Shown here one piece after another: positions 8,631 through 17,470 of a DNA stretch of 64,000 bases. The translations under genes and the position numbers were made by a program. The notes under the pieces are model-generated. The model saw only the letters and a list, made by a program, of their open reading frames with translations, ran no database searches and was not told where the DNA came from. Where the stretch lies: NCBI GenBank assembly GCA_902765725.1, contig CACXAT010000004.1, positions 1-64,000 of the forward strand. The letters run 5' to 3'. Numbering within the stretch: the first letter of the stretch is position 1; every line of letters starts with the position of its first letter. The DNA is from an uncultured Lachnospiraceae bacterium. Its GTDB lineage: Bacteria > Bacillota > Clostridia > Lachnospirales > Lachnospiraceae.

Positions 8631-8806
8631 CTGCGAACCGTAGGGAGCGGAGAGCAGCGGAGCCGGAATGCTGTAGGGAGCAGCAGGAAGGAAGGCAGGC
8701 GCCGACAGGCTGTAGGGAGCAGCCTGATGGCAGAATTGCCCAAAAGCCGTAGGGAGCGGCCGGAAGGCAGGAGATGCCGGGAACTGTAGGGAGCGGTTCC
8801 GGGCAT
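8631..8806 (+). repeat. Array of five RNA hairpins sharing the loop TAGGGAG
   Basis: The 9-mer GTAGGGAGC occurs five times between mraZ and rsmH. Each copy is the apex of an inverted repeat with different stem bases. Loops lie at 8641-8647, 8674-8680, 8713-8719, 8750-8756 and 8787-8793. Stems: CCG/CGG plus outer CTGC/GCAG (copy 1); TGCTG/CAGCA (2); CAGGCTG/CAGCCTG (3); GCCG/CGGC plus outer TGCC/GGCA (4); a 13-bp stem with one G-G mismatch and one G-T pair, 8774-8786/8794-8806 (5). The region has no plausible ORF. Constant loops on varying, compensated stems indicate selection at the RNA level. The identity is unknown. Confidence 0.85.
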
Positions 8807-8870
8807 ATGGACAGAGATTCCCCGTGTTTCCAGGGGAGTGGAGACATGCGCGGGAAGAAAGGAGGAGCGT

Positions 8871-9848
8871 GTGGAATTCAGACACACATCAGTCCTCCTC
8901 AGAGAGACCGTTGATGCACTGCATGTCCGGCCGGACGGGATCTACGTCGACGGGACACTTGGCGGTGGCGGACATTCCAGTGTGATCGCAGGGAAGCTTT
9001 CTGAGGGAGGAAGGCTGATCGGGATCGACCAGGACGCCGCGGCGATCGAGGCAGCCGGAAAACGTCTCGGGGAGTTTGGTGACAGGGTCATGATCATCCG
9101 TTCCAATTACGCGGATATGAAGACCCGGCTTATGGAAACAGGTATCACATCAGTAGACGGAATCCTGCTGGATCTGGGAGTTTCTTCCTATCAGCTGGAT
9201 GATGCGGAGAGAGGATTCACGTACCGTGAAGAGGACGCACCTCTGGACATGCGTATGGACCAGAGGCAGGATTACACGGCGAGGGAGGTCGTTAATACCT
9301 GCAGTGTCGAGGAACTGACCCGTATTATAAGGGAATACGGGGAGGAGAAGTTCGCGGGAAAGATCGCCCGCCGCATCGAAGAAGAGCGGAAGAAGGGCCC
9401 GATTGAAACGACCGGTCAGCTGACGCAGATCGTGAAGGACGCCATCCCCGCAAGGGCAAGGGCGACGGGCAGACATCCGGCCAGAAGGACATTCCAGGCA
9501 ATCCGTATCGAGGTGAACGGGGAACTGCGTGTACTCAGGGAATCCCTTGACGACATGATAGATCTCCTGAATCCGGGCGGAAGGATCTGCATCATCACAT
9601 TTCATTCCCTTGAAGACCGCATCGTCAAGGATGCGTTTCGAAGGGCAGAGAATCCGTGCATATGTCCGCCGGAATTTCCGGTATGTGTGTGCGGAAGGAA
9701 ACCGAAGGGCAGGGTAATCACGAAGAAACCCATCCTCCCTTCCGAGGAAGAAATGGAGCAGAATCCACGTTCAAAAAGCGCGAAGCTGCGTGTATTTGAA
9801 AAGAGGGACACAGAGCATAATGGCACAGACAAAGATGGTACAGATTGA
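8871..9848 (+). CDS. rsmH: 16S rRNA (cytosine1402-N4)-methyltransferase RsmH
   Basis: SAM-dependent methylation of C1402 in 16S rRNA. It begins [16 protein letters not shown], with the SAM-binding [14 protein letters not shown] at residues ~22-35. [26 protein letters not shown] and [18 protein letters not shown] follow, all typical. The GTG at 8871 is preferred over the in-frame GTG at 8838 because AAAGGAGGAG lies 5 nt before it and because family members start at this point. Length is 325 residues. It overlaps ftsL by 29 nt. Confidence 0.95.
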   Translation: MEFRHTSVLLRETVDALHVRPDGIYVDGTLGGGGHSSVIAGKLSEGGRLIGIDQDAAAIEAAGKRLGEFGDRVMIIRSNYADMKTRLMETGITSVDGILLDLGVSSYQLDDAERGFTYREEDAPLDMRMDQRQDYTAREVVNTCSVEELTRIIREYGEEKFAGKIARRIEEERKKGPIETTGQLTQIVKDAIPARARATGRHPARRTFQAIRIEVNGELRVLRESLDDMIDLLNPGGRICIITFHSLEDRIVKDAFRRAENPCICPPEFPVCVCGRKPKGRVITKKPILPSEEEMEQNPRSKSAKLRVFEKRDTEHNGTDKDGTD

Positions 9849-10299
9849 AAGTAAGCGCCAGGTGCGCTATACTACGGAAGTGGTTGACGGCAACACCGTC
9901 CGGGTTGAGACAGCATCGCCTCAGGTCCTGGAGAGGGAACTTCGCCGCACACAGGTTGAGCAGAACCGGCAGCGGGCTCTTTCCATGAACCTGCGCTACG
10001 TCCTGTTTATGACCATTGCTGCTGTTGCTGTCGTTGCAATCTGTATTTTTTATTTAAGACTTCAGGCAACCTCTACGAAGCTTCAGAAAAGAACAGTCAA
10101 TCTTCAGACACAGCTTAAGAACCTCCAGATCGAGAACGATATTGTATACAATGAGATCATATCGGGGGTGGACCTTGAGCACGTGCGGAAGGTGGCGACT
10201 GAAGAACTGGGCATGTCCTATCCGGCGCAGAGCCAGATTGTCACATACAGCGCTGTATCCAGCGACTATGTCAAGCAGTACGAGGAAATCCCTGAATAA
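9820..10299 (+). CDS. ftsL: Cell division protein FtsL
   Basis: A bitopic divisome protein that partners with FtsB/DivIC and FtsQ. The 159 residues comprise a basic cytoplasmic N-terminus of ~60, one transmembrane helix ([18 protein letters not shown]) and an extracytoplasmic leucine-zipper-like coiled coil ([20 protein letters not shown]), ending in a YPAQSQIV-type segment. Assignment rests on topology plus position between rsmH and the transpeptidase. The ATG at 9820 lies inside the end of rsmH, so translation is likely coupled. Confidence 0.85.
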   Translation: MAQTKMVQIESKRQVRYTTEVVDGNTVRVETASPQVLERELRRTQVEQNRQRALSMNLRYVLFMTIAAVAVVAICIFYLRLQATSTKLQKRTVNLQTQLKNLQIENDIVYNEIISGVDLEHVRKVATEELGMSYPAQSQIVTYSAVSSDYVKQYEEIPE

Positions 10300-10313
10300 G
10301 AGGGTAAAGTATC

Positions 10314-12593
10314 TTGGCCCATATCAGCAGAAAGAATAAAGAAAAAAAAGAAAGAAGATTTACCAAGACGATGCAAAAAAAGCTTCTGGTTTTTTTTGCA
10401 TTTGTTTTGTTATTGCTTTCCATTCTTCTGATCCGCATCGCTACGATCTCTGCGACCAAGGGCAACCGATATGCCCAGAAGGTTCTGTCGCAGCAGTCCT
10501 ATGATTCGCGTTCCATCCCCGCGCGCCGGGGCGAGATCCAGGATAAGAACGGCATCGTGCTCGCAAAGAGTGACCGTTTTTACAATGTGGTCCTTGACTG
10601 CTACGCGATCAATGAGAAGCCGGATTATATAGAGCCCACGGTCAGTGCGGTCGCCGATATCTTCGGGATCGAGCCGTCCACGGTCCGGGACGTCATCGTG
10701 GATGACAGGACCTCATCCTCCCGCTATCAGGTTATCAAGAAGAATATTACCTCTGATCTGAAGGAGAAGTTTGAGGACTTCAGGAGCGGCACGGATCTGG
10801 ACAAGGACGAGCTGGGAAATGAAACCTACTACAAGCTCATGTCTGAGAGAGCGGATGTGCAGGGCGTGTGGTTTGAGGAGCGTTATCTCAGATCCTACCC
10901 CTACAACAATCTCGCCAGCAAGGTAGTGGGCTTCTCCAATGCGGTGGATGTCGGGACTACGGGCGTCGAGAATTACTACAATACCCTGCTGAACGGAACG
11001 AACGGAAGGACGTTTGGATATCTCAATGAGAATTCCGAGTTCGAACGCACGACCATCGCTCCGGAGCATGGCAAGACGCTCCGGCTGACCCTGGATATGA
11101 ACGTCCAGGAGATCCTGCAGGCGAAGATCGATGAATTCGACAAGACCTACGGCGATGAGCAGCACAATGGCAAGGGCGCCAAAAATGTAGGCGTCGTGGT
11201 CATGAACCCCAACACGGGAGAGATCCTGGGCATGGCCACGAACCGGGAATACGATCTCAATGATCCGACGGATCTGACCACGGAGGGCTTCTCCGGAGCG
11301 CAGATCAAGTCGATGGACGATAAGACCTACGTCGACGAGCTGAATACGAAATGGGAGAACTTCTGCGTGTCGGAAGGCTATGAGCCCGGCTCCGTGTTCA
11401 AACCCATCACCGTCGCCTCGGCACTGGAGACAGGATCTGTGCATGACGGGGACAACTTCGTCTGCAACGGCTCCCTGTTCATCACCGATACGACCATCAA
11501 GTGCGACAATATCTACGGACACGGCGGAGAGACACTGGAGTACGGTATCGTCAATTCCTGCAACGTCGTTCTGATGACGGTCGGCATGGAGATGGGGATC
11601 ACTAACTTCGTCAATTACCAGCAGGCCTTCGGCTTCGGAAGTCCGACCGGCATCGACCTGCCCAATGAGAACGCGGGCGTTGTATACAACCGTGACACCA
11701 TGCATGAGGTCGAGCTTGCCACCTGTACCTTCGGACAGGGCTTCACCATCAACATGATCCAGGAAGCGTCGGCATTCTCCGCTGTCGTAAACGGCGGCTA
11801 TTACTACCAGCCCCACGTGGTCGGCCAGATCCTGAGCGCGGACGGAACGTCCGTGGAGACGATTGAACCGCTGCTGCTCAGACAGCCGGTCTCCAGCTCC
11901 GTTTCAAAGCTCCTCAGAAGGTACCTGAAGACCGCGGTAAAGGAAGGTACCGGCCGGAAATCACAGGTCCCCGGCTACGAGACCGGCGGCAAGACGGGAA
12001 CCGCTGAGAAGATCGATCCTTCGGACGGAACCCGCTGGAAGGGACACTATGTAGTATCCTTCATCGGCGCCGCTCCGATCGACGACCCGCAGGTCGTCAT
12101 GTATGTCGTCATCGATGAGCCGAATGTCGCCCAGCAGGCTGACTCCAGCTATCCGCAGGTGCTGTTCAGGCAGATCGCGACGGAGCTGTTCCCCTATCTG
12201 GGACTGTATCCGACCGAGCCGGTCACGGACGAGCTTCTGCAGTTCCTGGGAATCTCCAGGGACGAGACCGTTGAGAACAGCGTCAAGAGCGCTTATTTCC
12301 AGTGCTTCGATTCCTCGGGCAATCTGTACAACGATGCCTATATCCAGAAGGACGGAACCGTTATGGATTCCTCGGGCAACCCGATCCCGGGCTGCACGGC
12401 GGATCTGGAGAAGGGGATCGTCACAGACGGGTACGGCAACCAGATCGAGGTCGACACGTCGGTATTCTTTGACACGACCACACAGGTGGCCGAGAACCCG
12501 GACATCGCATCGCCTCCCCGCGAAGTGGAGGGAGATGAGGACGATACCGTCTGGGATGGCGCAGCTGTTGAAAATGAAGAGGACGAAGAGTAA
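10314..12593 (+). CDS. ftsI: Division peptidoglycan transpeptidase (FtsI/PBP2B/SpoVD family)
   Basis: Class B penicillin-binding protein that crosslinks septal peptidoglycan. A lysine-rich N-terminus leads to a transmembrane helix (~20-42). The dimerisation domain includes RSIPARRGEIQDKNG. The transpeptidase domain has SVFK (nucleophile Ser ~360), SCN (~415) and KTG (~560). The TTG at 10314 is chosen because AGAGGG lies ~10 nt upstream and it keeps the basic pre-membrane segment; ATG 10371 would start within it. There are no PASTA domains. Instead, residues ~660-759 form a tail with FDSSGNLYNDAYI, DSSGNPIPGC and DGYGNQIEVD, ending in an acidic stretch. The same module ends FtsQ downstream. 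Confidence 0.92.
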   Translation: MAHISRKNKEKKERRFTKTMQKKLLVFFAFVLLLLSILLIRIATISATKGNRYAQKVLSQQSYDSRSIPARRGEIQDKNGIVLAKSDRFYNVVLDCYAINEKPDYIEPTVSAVADIFGIEPSTVRDVIVDDRTSSSRYQVIKKNITSDLKEKFEDFRSGTDLDKDELGNETYYKLMSERADVQGVWFEERYLRSYPYNNLASKVVGFSNAVDVGTTGVENYYNTLLNGTNGRTFGYLNENSEFERTTIAPEHGKTLRLTLDMNVQEILQAKIDEFDKTYGDEQHNGKGAKNVGVVVMNPNTGEILGMATNREYDLNDPTDLTTEGFSGAQIKSMDDKTYVDELNTKWENFCVSEGYEPGSVFKPITVASALETGSVHDGDNFVCNGSLFITDTTIKCDNIYGHGGETLEYGIVNSCNVVLMTVGMEMGITNFVNYQQAFGFGSPTGIDLPNENAGVVYNRDTMHEVELATCTFGQGFTINMIQEASAFSAVVNGGYYYQPHVVGQILSADGTSVETIEPLLLRQPVSSSVSKLLRRYLKTAVKEGTGRKSQVPGYETGGKTGTAEKIDPSDGTRWKGHYVVSFIGAAPIDDPQVVMYVVIDEPNVAQQADSSYPQVLFRQIATELFPYLGLYPTEPVTDELLQFLGISRDETVENSVKSAYFQCFDSSGNLYNDAYIQKDGTVMDSSGNPIPGCTADLEKGIVTDGYGNQIEVDTSVFFDTTTQVAENPDIASPPREVEGDEDDTVWDGAAVENEEDEE

Positions 12594-12625
12594 CAGACCG
12601 TCCGGCAACCAGTATGGAGGCTTCC

Positions 12626-13600
12626 ATGTTTATTTCACTTGATACGATCCTTGCGGTGCTGATCGCATTCGCGCTCACTGCAGTTATATGTCCGATCCTG
12701 ATCCCGTTCCTGATCCGCCTGAAGGTGGGCCAGACGGAGAGGAAGGAGGGCGTCCAGTCCCATCTCAAGAAGGCGGGCACGCCGACGATGGGCGGTATCG
12801 CGATCCTGATCTCGGTGCTGGTGACGGCACTGATCTTCGCGCCGCGCTATCCGAGGATCCTGCCGATCCTGTTCCTGACTCTGGGATTCGGGATCATCGG
12901 CTTTGTGGACGATTATCTGAAGGTGGTCCTGCGCAGGTCAGACGGCCTGATGCCGAAGCAGAAGATGGCGGGACAGATCGTTGTGACGGCCATCTTCCTG
13001 GTCTATGTATGGCTCAGGGATCCGGCCTGCCTTGACTGGAGGATCCCGTTCACGGGCGGCATGGTGATCGGCGGACTTGGATTCAGGATCTTTGCGACGG
13101 CTGCGGCTTTTGTCGTGATCATCGGGACCGTCAACGGCGTGAACTTCACGGACGGCCTGGACGGCCTGGCCTCCTCCGTCACGTCGGCGGTGGCAGTGTT
13201 CTTCTGCCTTGCCTCCATGGCGCTGGCCGGACAGATCGAACCGATCTGCGCCGCAGTGTTCGGAGCTCTCCTGGGATTTCTTCTGTTCAATGTGCATCCC
13301 GCGAAGGTATTCATGGGAGATACCGGATCCCTGGCTCTTGGCGGGTTTGTGGCCGGCGCGGCCTATGCGCTGCAGATGCCGGTCTTTATCGTGATCGTTG
13401 GCCTGATCTATCTGGTGGAGGTTCTCTCCGTCATGATCCAGGTTACCTATTTTAAGAAAACCGGCGGAAAGAGAATCTTCCGCATGGCCCCCATCCACCA
13501 TCATTTTGAACTGGGCGGATGGTCCGAGACCCGCGTGGTCGCGGTGTTTACGATCGTAACGATACTGCTGTGCATGGCAGCCTTTATCCGGATTAACTGA
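12626..13600 (+). CDS. mraY: Phospho-N-acetylmuramoyl-pentapeptide transferase MraY
   Basis: Makes lipid I from UDP-MurNAc-pentapeptide and undecaprenyl phosphate. A polytopic membrane enzyme with about ten hydrophobic helices. Diagnostic motifs are AGTPTMGGIAIL, FVDDYLKV, NGVNFTDGLDGLASS, HPAKVFMGDTGSLALGG and MAPIHHHFELGGWSE. The ATG at 12626 is preferred over 12614 because GGAGG (12616-12620) then sits 5 nt upstream. The length of 324 residues is normal. Confidence 0.96.
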   Translation: MFISLDTILAVLIAFALTAVICPILIPFLIRLKVGQTERKEGVQSHLKKAGTPTMGGIAILISVLVTALIFAPRYPRILPILFLTLGFGIIGFVDDYLKVVLRRSDGLMPKQKMAGQIVVTAIFLVYVWLRDPACLDWRIPFTGGMVIGGLGFRIFATAAAFVVIIGTVNGVNFTDGLDGLASSVTSAVAVFFCLASMALAGQIEPICAAVFGALLGFLLFNVHPAKVFMGDTGSLALGGFVAGAAYALQMPVFIVIVGLIYLVEVLSVMIQVTYFKKTGGKRIFRMAPIHHHFELGGWSETRVVAVFTIVTILLCMAAFIRIN

Positions 13601-13620
13601 TGAGGGGAGATATAAGCAAG

Positions 13621-14994
13621 ATGGAATTATCCCGGAAACGTGTATTGGTATTTGGCGCAGGCAGAAGCGGGCAGGGAGCGGCAGCGCTGCTTCTTGAGGC
13701 AGGCAGCGAGCCGGTTCTGTATGATGGAAATGAGAAGCTGACCGAGGAGATGGTGCGGGACAGCCTTCCGGACAATGGAAGGGGAATTCGCGTAGTCATC
13801 GGGGAGCTTACCCAGGAGCTGATCGACAGCTGCGACCTGTGCGTGATCAGTCCCGGAGTCCCGACGGACATCGCCCCGGTAAACCGGATCCGCAATGCCG
13901 GCGTTAAGATCTGGAGTGAGGTCGAGCTTGCCTGGGAGTGCTCCGAAGGGGAGACCCTCGCGGTGACCGGGACCAACGGCAAGACGACCACCGTAACGCT
14001 GCTGGGCGACCTGATGAAGCGCTTCAGGGGTGAGGAGAATACTCACGTGGTCGGAAACATCGGCTATCCATACACGAAGGCAGCCTCCCGGACGGACAGG
14101 AATTCAGTCTGCGTCGCGGAGATCAGCTCCTTCCAGCTGGAGACCATCGACGCGTTCCATCCCCACGTATCCGTGATCACCAACATCACGCCCGATCACC
14201 TGAACCGCCACCATACCATGGAGGAATACATTCGGGTCAAGGAGCGGATCTGTGAGAATCAGACACCGGAGGATATCGTGATCCTCAATTATGAGGACGA
14301 GGTCCTCAGGCAGTTCGGGGAGAGCATCCCCGCTTCCGGGCCGCAGGTGTGGTGGTTCTCGAGTGCCAGACATCTTGAAAAGGGCATGTACCTGGACGGC
14401 GATGTCCTGAAGTACGCGGACGGATCTACGACTGTCGATGTGATTCATATCGATGAGCTTCGGATCCTCGGAAAACACAATTATGAAAATGTCAGCGCGG
14501 CCGCGCTGAGCGCTCTGGCTGTGGGCATGCCCATAGAGCAGATCCGGGAAGTGCTGAGGGCGTTCCCTGGAGTGGAGCACCGGATCGAATATGTCGGAGA
14601 GGTGAATAAGGTCGCCTACTACAACGATTCCAAGGGCACCAATCCGGATGCGGCGATCAAGGCGGTCGAGGCGATGAGAAGACCTACGATCCTGATCGGA
14701 GGCGGCTACGACAAGGACTCTTCTTATGATGAGTGGATCGAGAGCTTCCACGGGAGAGTGAAGGCGCTGGTACTGGTGGGCGCCACAAAAGAGAAGATAG
14801 CTGCGTGTGCGAAGGCACACGGGTTCGGCCCGGTCTGGCTGTGCGACACATTTGAGGAGTGCTTCGCGAAATGTGTGGAGCTGGCGGATGAGGGAGATGC
14901 GGTCCTGCTGTCTCCGGCCTGTGCAAGCTGGGGAATGTTCAAGGATTATGAGGAGAGAGGCAGGATCTTTAAGGAAATGGTGCACGCGCTGTAA
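13621..14994 (+). CDS. murD: UDP-N-acetylmuramoylalanine--D-glutamate ligase MurD
   Basis: Adds D-glutamate to UDP-MurNAc-L-Ala with ATP. The N-terminal Rossmann-like domain starts KRVLVFGAGRSGQGAAAL. The ATP loop is VTGTNGKTTTVTLLGD, followed by ITPDHLNRHHTMEEY. The C-terminal domain contains YNDSKGTNPDAAIKA and LSPACASWGMFKDYEERG. The ATG at 13621 with AGGGGAG ~11 nt upstream matches usual MurD starts; an alternative ATG at 13600 overlaps the mraY stop. murE and murF do not precede mraY, and ftsW/murG do not follow. Confidence 0.95.
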   Translation: MELSRKRVLVFGAGRSGQGAAALLLEAGSEPVLYDGNEKLTEEMVRDSLPDNGRGIRVVIGELTQELIDSCDLCVISPGVPTDIAPVNRIRNAGVKIWSEVELAWECSEGETLAVTGTNGKTTTVTLLGDLMKRFRGEENTHVVGNIGYPYTKAASRTDRNSVCVAEISSFQLETIDAFHPHVSVITNITPDHLNRHHTMEEYIRVKERICENQTPEDIVILNYEDEVLRQFGESIPASGPQVWWFSSARHLEKGMYLDGDVLKYADGSTTVDVIHIDELRILGKHNYENVSAAALSALAVGMPIEQIREVLRAFPGVEHRIEYVGEVNKVAYYNDSKGTNPDAAIKAVEAMRRPTILIGGGYDKDSSYDEWIESFHGRVKALVLVGATKEKIAACAKAHGFGPVWLCDTFEECFAKCVELADEGDAVLLSPACASWGMFKDYEERGRIFKEMVHAL

Positions 14995-15014
14995 AGACTG
15001 ACAGGGGAGTTTTT

Positions 15015-16073
15015 ATGAGCAGGGGTATAAGAGCGGCCGCGATCTTTGCGGCAGTCATAGGAATCGCGGCAGCGGTGCTGCTGGGGGTATTCCGAATCCA
15101 GTCCATCGATATAAAGGGGAATGAACGTTATTCGGCGGAGCAGATCAGGGATGATCTGATCTATGACTTCAAGACGCGCAATACGCTTTATTTTTCCTGG
15201 AAATACCGTTCAAAGGCCCCTGCGGACGATGCCCCTTACCTGTCTTCTGTACAGGCGACCATGCTCAGTCCGACATCGATCCGTCTCGATGTGACAGAGA
15301 ACCAGCTGGTCGGACGGGTGCAGTACCAGGATCAGAACATCTATTATGACAACACCGGCGTGGTGCAGGAAATCACCGATTCCGTCTATGAGGGGATCCC
15401 GCTGGTCACGGGCATCGATATCGAAGAGCCCCAGCTGTACCAAAAGCTGACCATGTCCAACACCTCTACCCTTCGGACCATGCTGAATATCACGCAGCTT
15501 CTGATCCAGAGCGATCTGATCCCTGACAGCGTGAAATTCGACGAGAGCGGAAACATGAAGATGCGTCTGGGCTCCGTAACGGTGAGACTCGGACAGGACG
15601 AATATCTGGAAGAGAAGATCGCGAACCTGGTGACGATCTACCCGCAGATCGCCGGTCAGGACGGTACCCTGAACATGGAAGGCTTCACCGGCAAGAACGA
15701 GGCGATCACATTTAAGGCCAGGGAGCCTGAGACGGATGCGGAGCCTTCAAGCGAGGCGCAGAGTCCGGATTCACTGGCCGGAGAAGGATCCGGTTTCCAG
15801 GAGGCAGGCGGACAGGAAGCAGAGGCCCAGGAGGCTGCGCAGGAGAACACCCAGGAGAACACCCAGGAGAACACCCAGGAGACGTCCTCCGGCACTCCGT
15901 TCATGGTATTTGATTCCAGCGGAACGCTGCGGTATGACGCCCACGTTGTGGACGGACAGGTAGTGGACGGCTACGGTAACCTGATCGACGGCTGCAGAGT
16001 GGATGAGAACGGCAATGTGGTGGATGCCTACTGGAATGTCATCGATCCGAATACCGGACAGCTTGCCCAGTGA
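15015..16073 (+). CDS. ftsQ: Cell division protein FtsQ/DivIB with low-complexity linker and YGN tail
   Basis: Bitopic divisome protein. A short cytoplasmic N-terminus and a transmembrane helix (AAAIFAAVIGIAAAVLLGVF) are followed by the POTRA domain (IQSIDIKGNERYSAEQI) and the FtsQ/DivIB beta domain to ~residue 240. Then come an acidic linker with QENT repeated three times (an exact 12-bp tandem repeat near 15840-15880) and a ~55-residue tail (FDSSGTLRYDAHVVDGQ, DGYGNLIDGC, DENGNVVDAYWN). The tail is clearly similar to the end of FtsI in this window. AGGGGAG precedes the ATG. Position between murD and ftsZ supports the call. Confidence 0.9.
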   Translation: MSRGIRAAAIFAAVIGIAAAVLLGVFRIQSIDIKGNERYSAEQIRDDLIYDFKTRNTLYFSWKYRSKAPADDAPYLSSVQATMLSPTSIRLDVTENQLVGRVQYQDQNIYYDNTGVVQEITDSVYEGIPLVTGIDIEEPQLYQKLTMSNTSTLRTMLNITQLLIQSDLIPDSVKFDESGNMKMRLGSVTVRLGQDEYLEEKIANLVTIYPQIAGQDGTLNMEGFTGKNEAITFKAREPETDAEPSSEAQSPDSLAGEGSGFQEAGGQEAEAQEAAQENTQENTQENTQETSSGTPFMVFDSSGTLRYDAHVVDGQVVDGYGNLIDGCRVDENGNVVDAYWNVIDPNTGQLAQ

Positions 16074-16113
16074 CGCGCCGTGCATGTAAAATGGCGGGCA
16101 GCATAAGAAAGTC

Positions 16114-16142
16114 TTGATTTAATGGGCAAATAAACGTATATT
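16114..16142 (+). promoter_or_regulatory. Promoter upstream of ftsZ
   Basis: TTGATT at 16114-16119, 17-nt spacer, TATATT at 16137-16142. The 130-nt gap after ftsQ is AT-rich compared with the surrounding genes and holds this promoter and the GGAGGT site of ftsZ. ftsZ may thus be transcribed independently of mraZ control. Confidence 0.65.
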
Positions 16143-16203
16143 TAATGATATATGGGCAAAACCTGACTTAGTAAGGTTAAGAGAGAGCAAGGAGGTCACT
16201 CAC

Positions 16204-17388
16204 GTGTTAGAGATTATGTCGAATGAAGCCGAGTCCGGCGCACGGATTATCGTAGTCGGCGTTGGCGGCGCAGGCAATAATGCTGTGAACCGCATGGTGG
16301 AAGATACGATTGCAGGCGTTGAGTTCATCGGCGTCAATACAGATAAACAGGCACTGGCTATGTCCAAGGCTCCCACAGTCATCCAGATCGGTGAGAAGAT
16401 CACCAAGGGTCTTGGCGCTGGGGCAAGGCCGGAGGTTGGCCAGCAGGCTGCGGAAGAGAGCACGGAGGAGATCAAGAACTCCATCCAGGGCGCGGACATG
16501 GTGTTCGTGACCTGCGGTATGGGCGGCGGAACCGGCACCGGTGCTGCTCCCGTCATCGCGGGCGTCGCCAGGGAGCTTGGCATCCTTACGGTCGGCGTTG
16601 TCACCAAGCCCTTCCGTTTCGAAGGCAAGGTCCGCATGAACAATGCCCTCGCCGGCATCAGCAAGCTGAAGGAGAACGTGGACACTCTGATCGTGATCCC
16701 CAACGATAAGCTCCTTGAGGTGGTAGACCGCAGAACGACCATGCCGGAAGCTTTCAAGAAGGCAGATGAGGTCCTGCAGCAGGCAGTGTCCGGCATCACA
16801 GACTTGATCAACCTGCCGGCACTGATCAATCTTGACTTCGCGGATGTCAAGACCGTTATGGCGGACAAGGGTATCGCTCATATCGGTATCGGCCAGGCGA
16901 AGGGCGACGACAAGGCTCTGGAAGCAGTCAAGCAGGCTGTTGCGAGCCCGCTGCTTGAGACGACGATCGAAGGCGCGTCCAATATCATCATCAATATCAG
17001 CGGTGACATCAGCCTTATGGATGCAAGCGACGCTGCGGGCTATGTACAGGAGCTTGCGGGCGACAGCGCGAACATCATCTTTGGCGCGATGTACGACGAT
17101 ACCTATGCGGACGAGGCAAACATCACGGTTATCGCGACCGGACTCGAGGATCCCAATTTGGATCAGCCGCAGTCCATCTTCTCGGGACGCAAGGGCGGTT
17201 CGGATTACCGCTACCCGAAGACCGATTCCAGACCGGCGGGCGGATTCTCATTTTCCAACAGCAGCTCCGCGGGCCAGGTTGAGCTGAAGACCCCGACCCT
17301 CCAGCCAAGGAGCGTTGAGGTGCGGATGCCCCAGAGCAAGGTCACGGAGAGAGATATCCAGATCCCGGATTTCCTGAAGAGGAACTGA
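16204..17388 (+). CDS. ftsZ: Cell division GTPase FtsZ
   Basis: Tubulin homologue forming the Z ring. Motifs are [15 protein letters not shown], the GTP-binding [26 protein letters not shown] and the T7 loop [13 protein letters not shown] variable linker follows, then the conserved C-terminal peptide [11 protein letters not shown] that binds FtsA/SepF. The GTG at 16204 has AAGGAGGT 7 nt upstream. The 394 residues are normal. ftsA is not adjacent. A terminator follows. Confidence 0.98.
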   Translation: MLEIMSNEAESGARIIVVGVGGAGNNAVNRMVEDTIAGVEFIGVNTDKQALAMSKAPTVIQIGEKITKGLGAGARPEVGQQAAEESTEEIKNSIQGADMVFVTCGMGGGTGTGAAPVIAGVARELGILTVGVVTKPFRFEGKVRMNNALAGISKLKENVDTLIVIPNDKLLEVVDRRTTMPEAFKKADEVLQQAVSGITDLINLPALINLDFADVKTVMADKGIAHIGIGQAKGDDKALEAVKQAVASPLLETTIEGASNIIINISGDISLMDASDAAGYVQELAGDSANIIFGAMYDDTYADEANITVIATGLEDPNLDQPQSIFSGRKGGSDYRYPKTDSRPAGGFSFSNSSSAGQVELKTPTLQPRSVEVRMPQSKVTERDIQIPDFLKRN

Positions 17389-17412
17389 GAACAGAGTAAG
17401 CAGTAAGAGCAG

Positions 17413-17450
17413 ACAGCCCCCGGCAGGAATCTTGCCGGAGGCTGTTTTTA
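17413..17450 (+). terminator. Terminator after ftsZ
   Basis: AGCCCCCGGCA / TGCCGGAGGCT (one mismatch) is closed by a short loop and followed by GTTTTTAT. It ends the dcw cluster 20 nt before the aroE start. Confidence 0.9.
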
Positions 17451-17470
17451 TCAGCCGGAGGTACCCCCCC

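Noticed and set aside
8631-8806. CRISPR array
   Set aside because: Repeats are only 9 nt, spacing is irregular (32-39 nt), each copy has its own inverted arms, and no cas genes are near.
8181-8885. Minus-strand frames covering mraZ and the hairpin array
   Set aside because: The translated repeats (LPTAFR/SLQ-type) come only from the hairpin motif; no ribosome binding site or family similarity.
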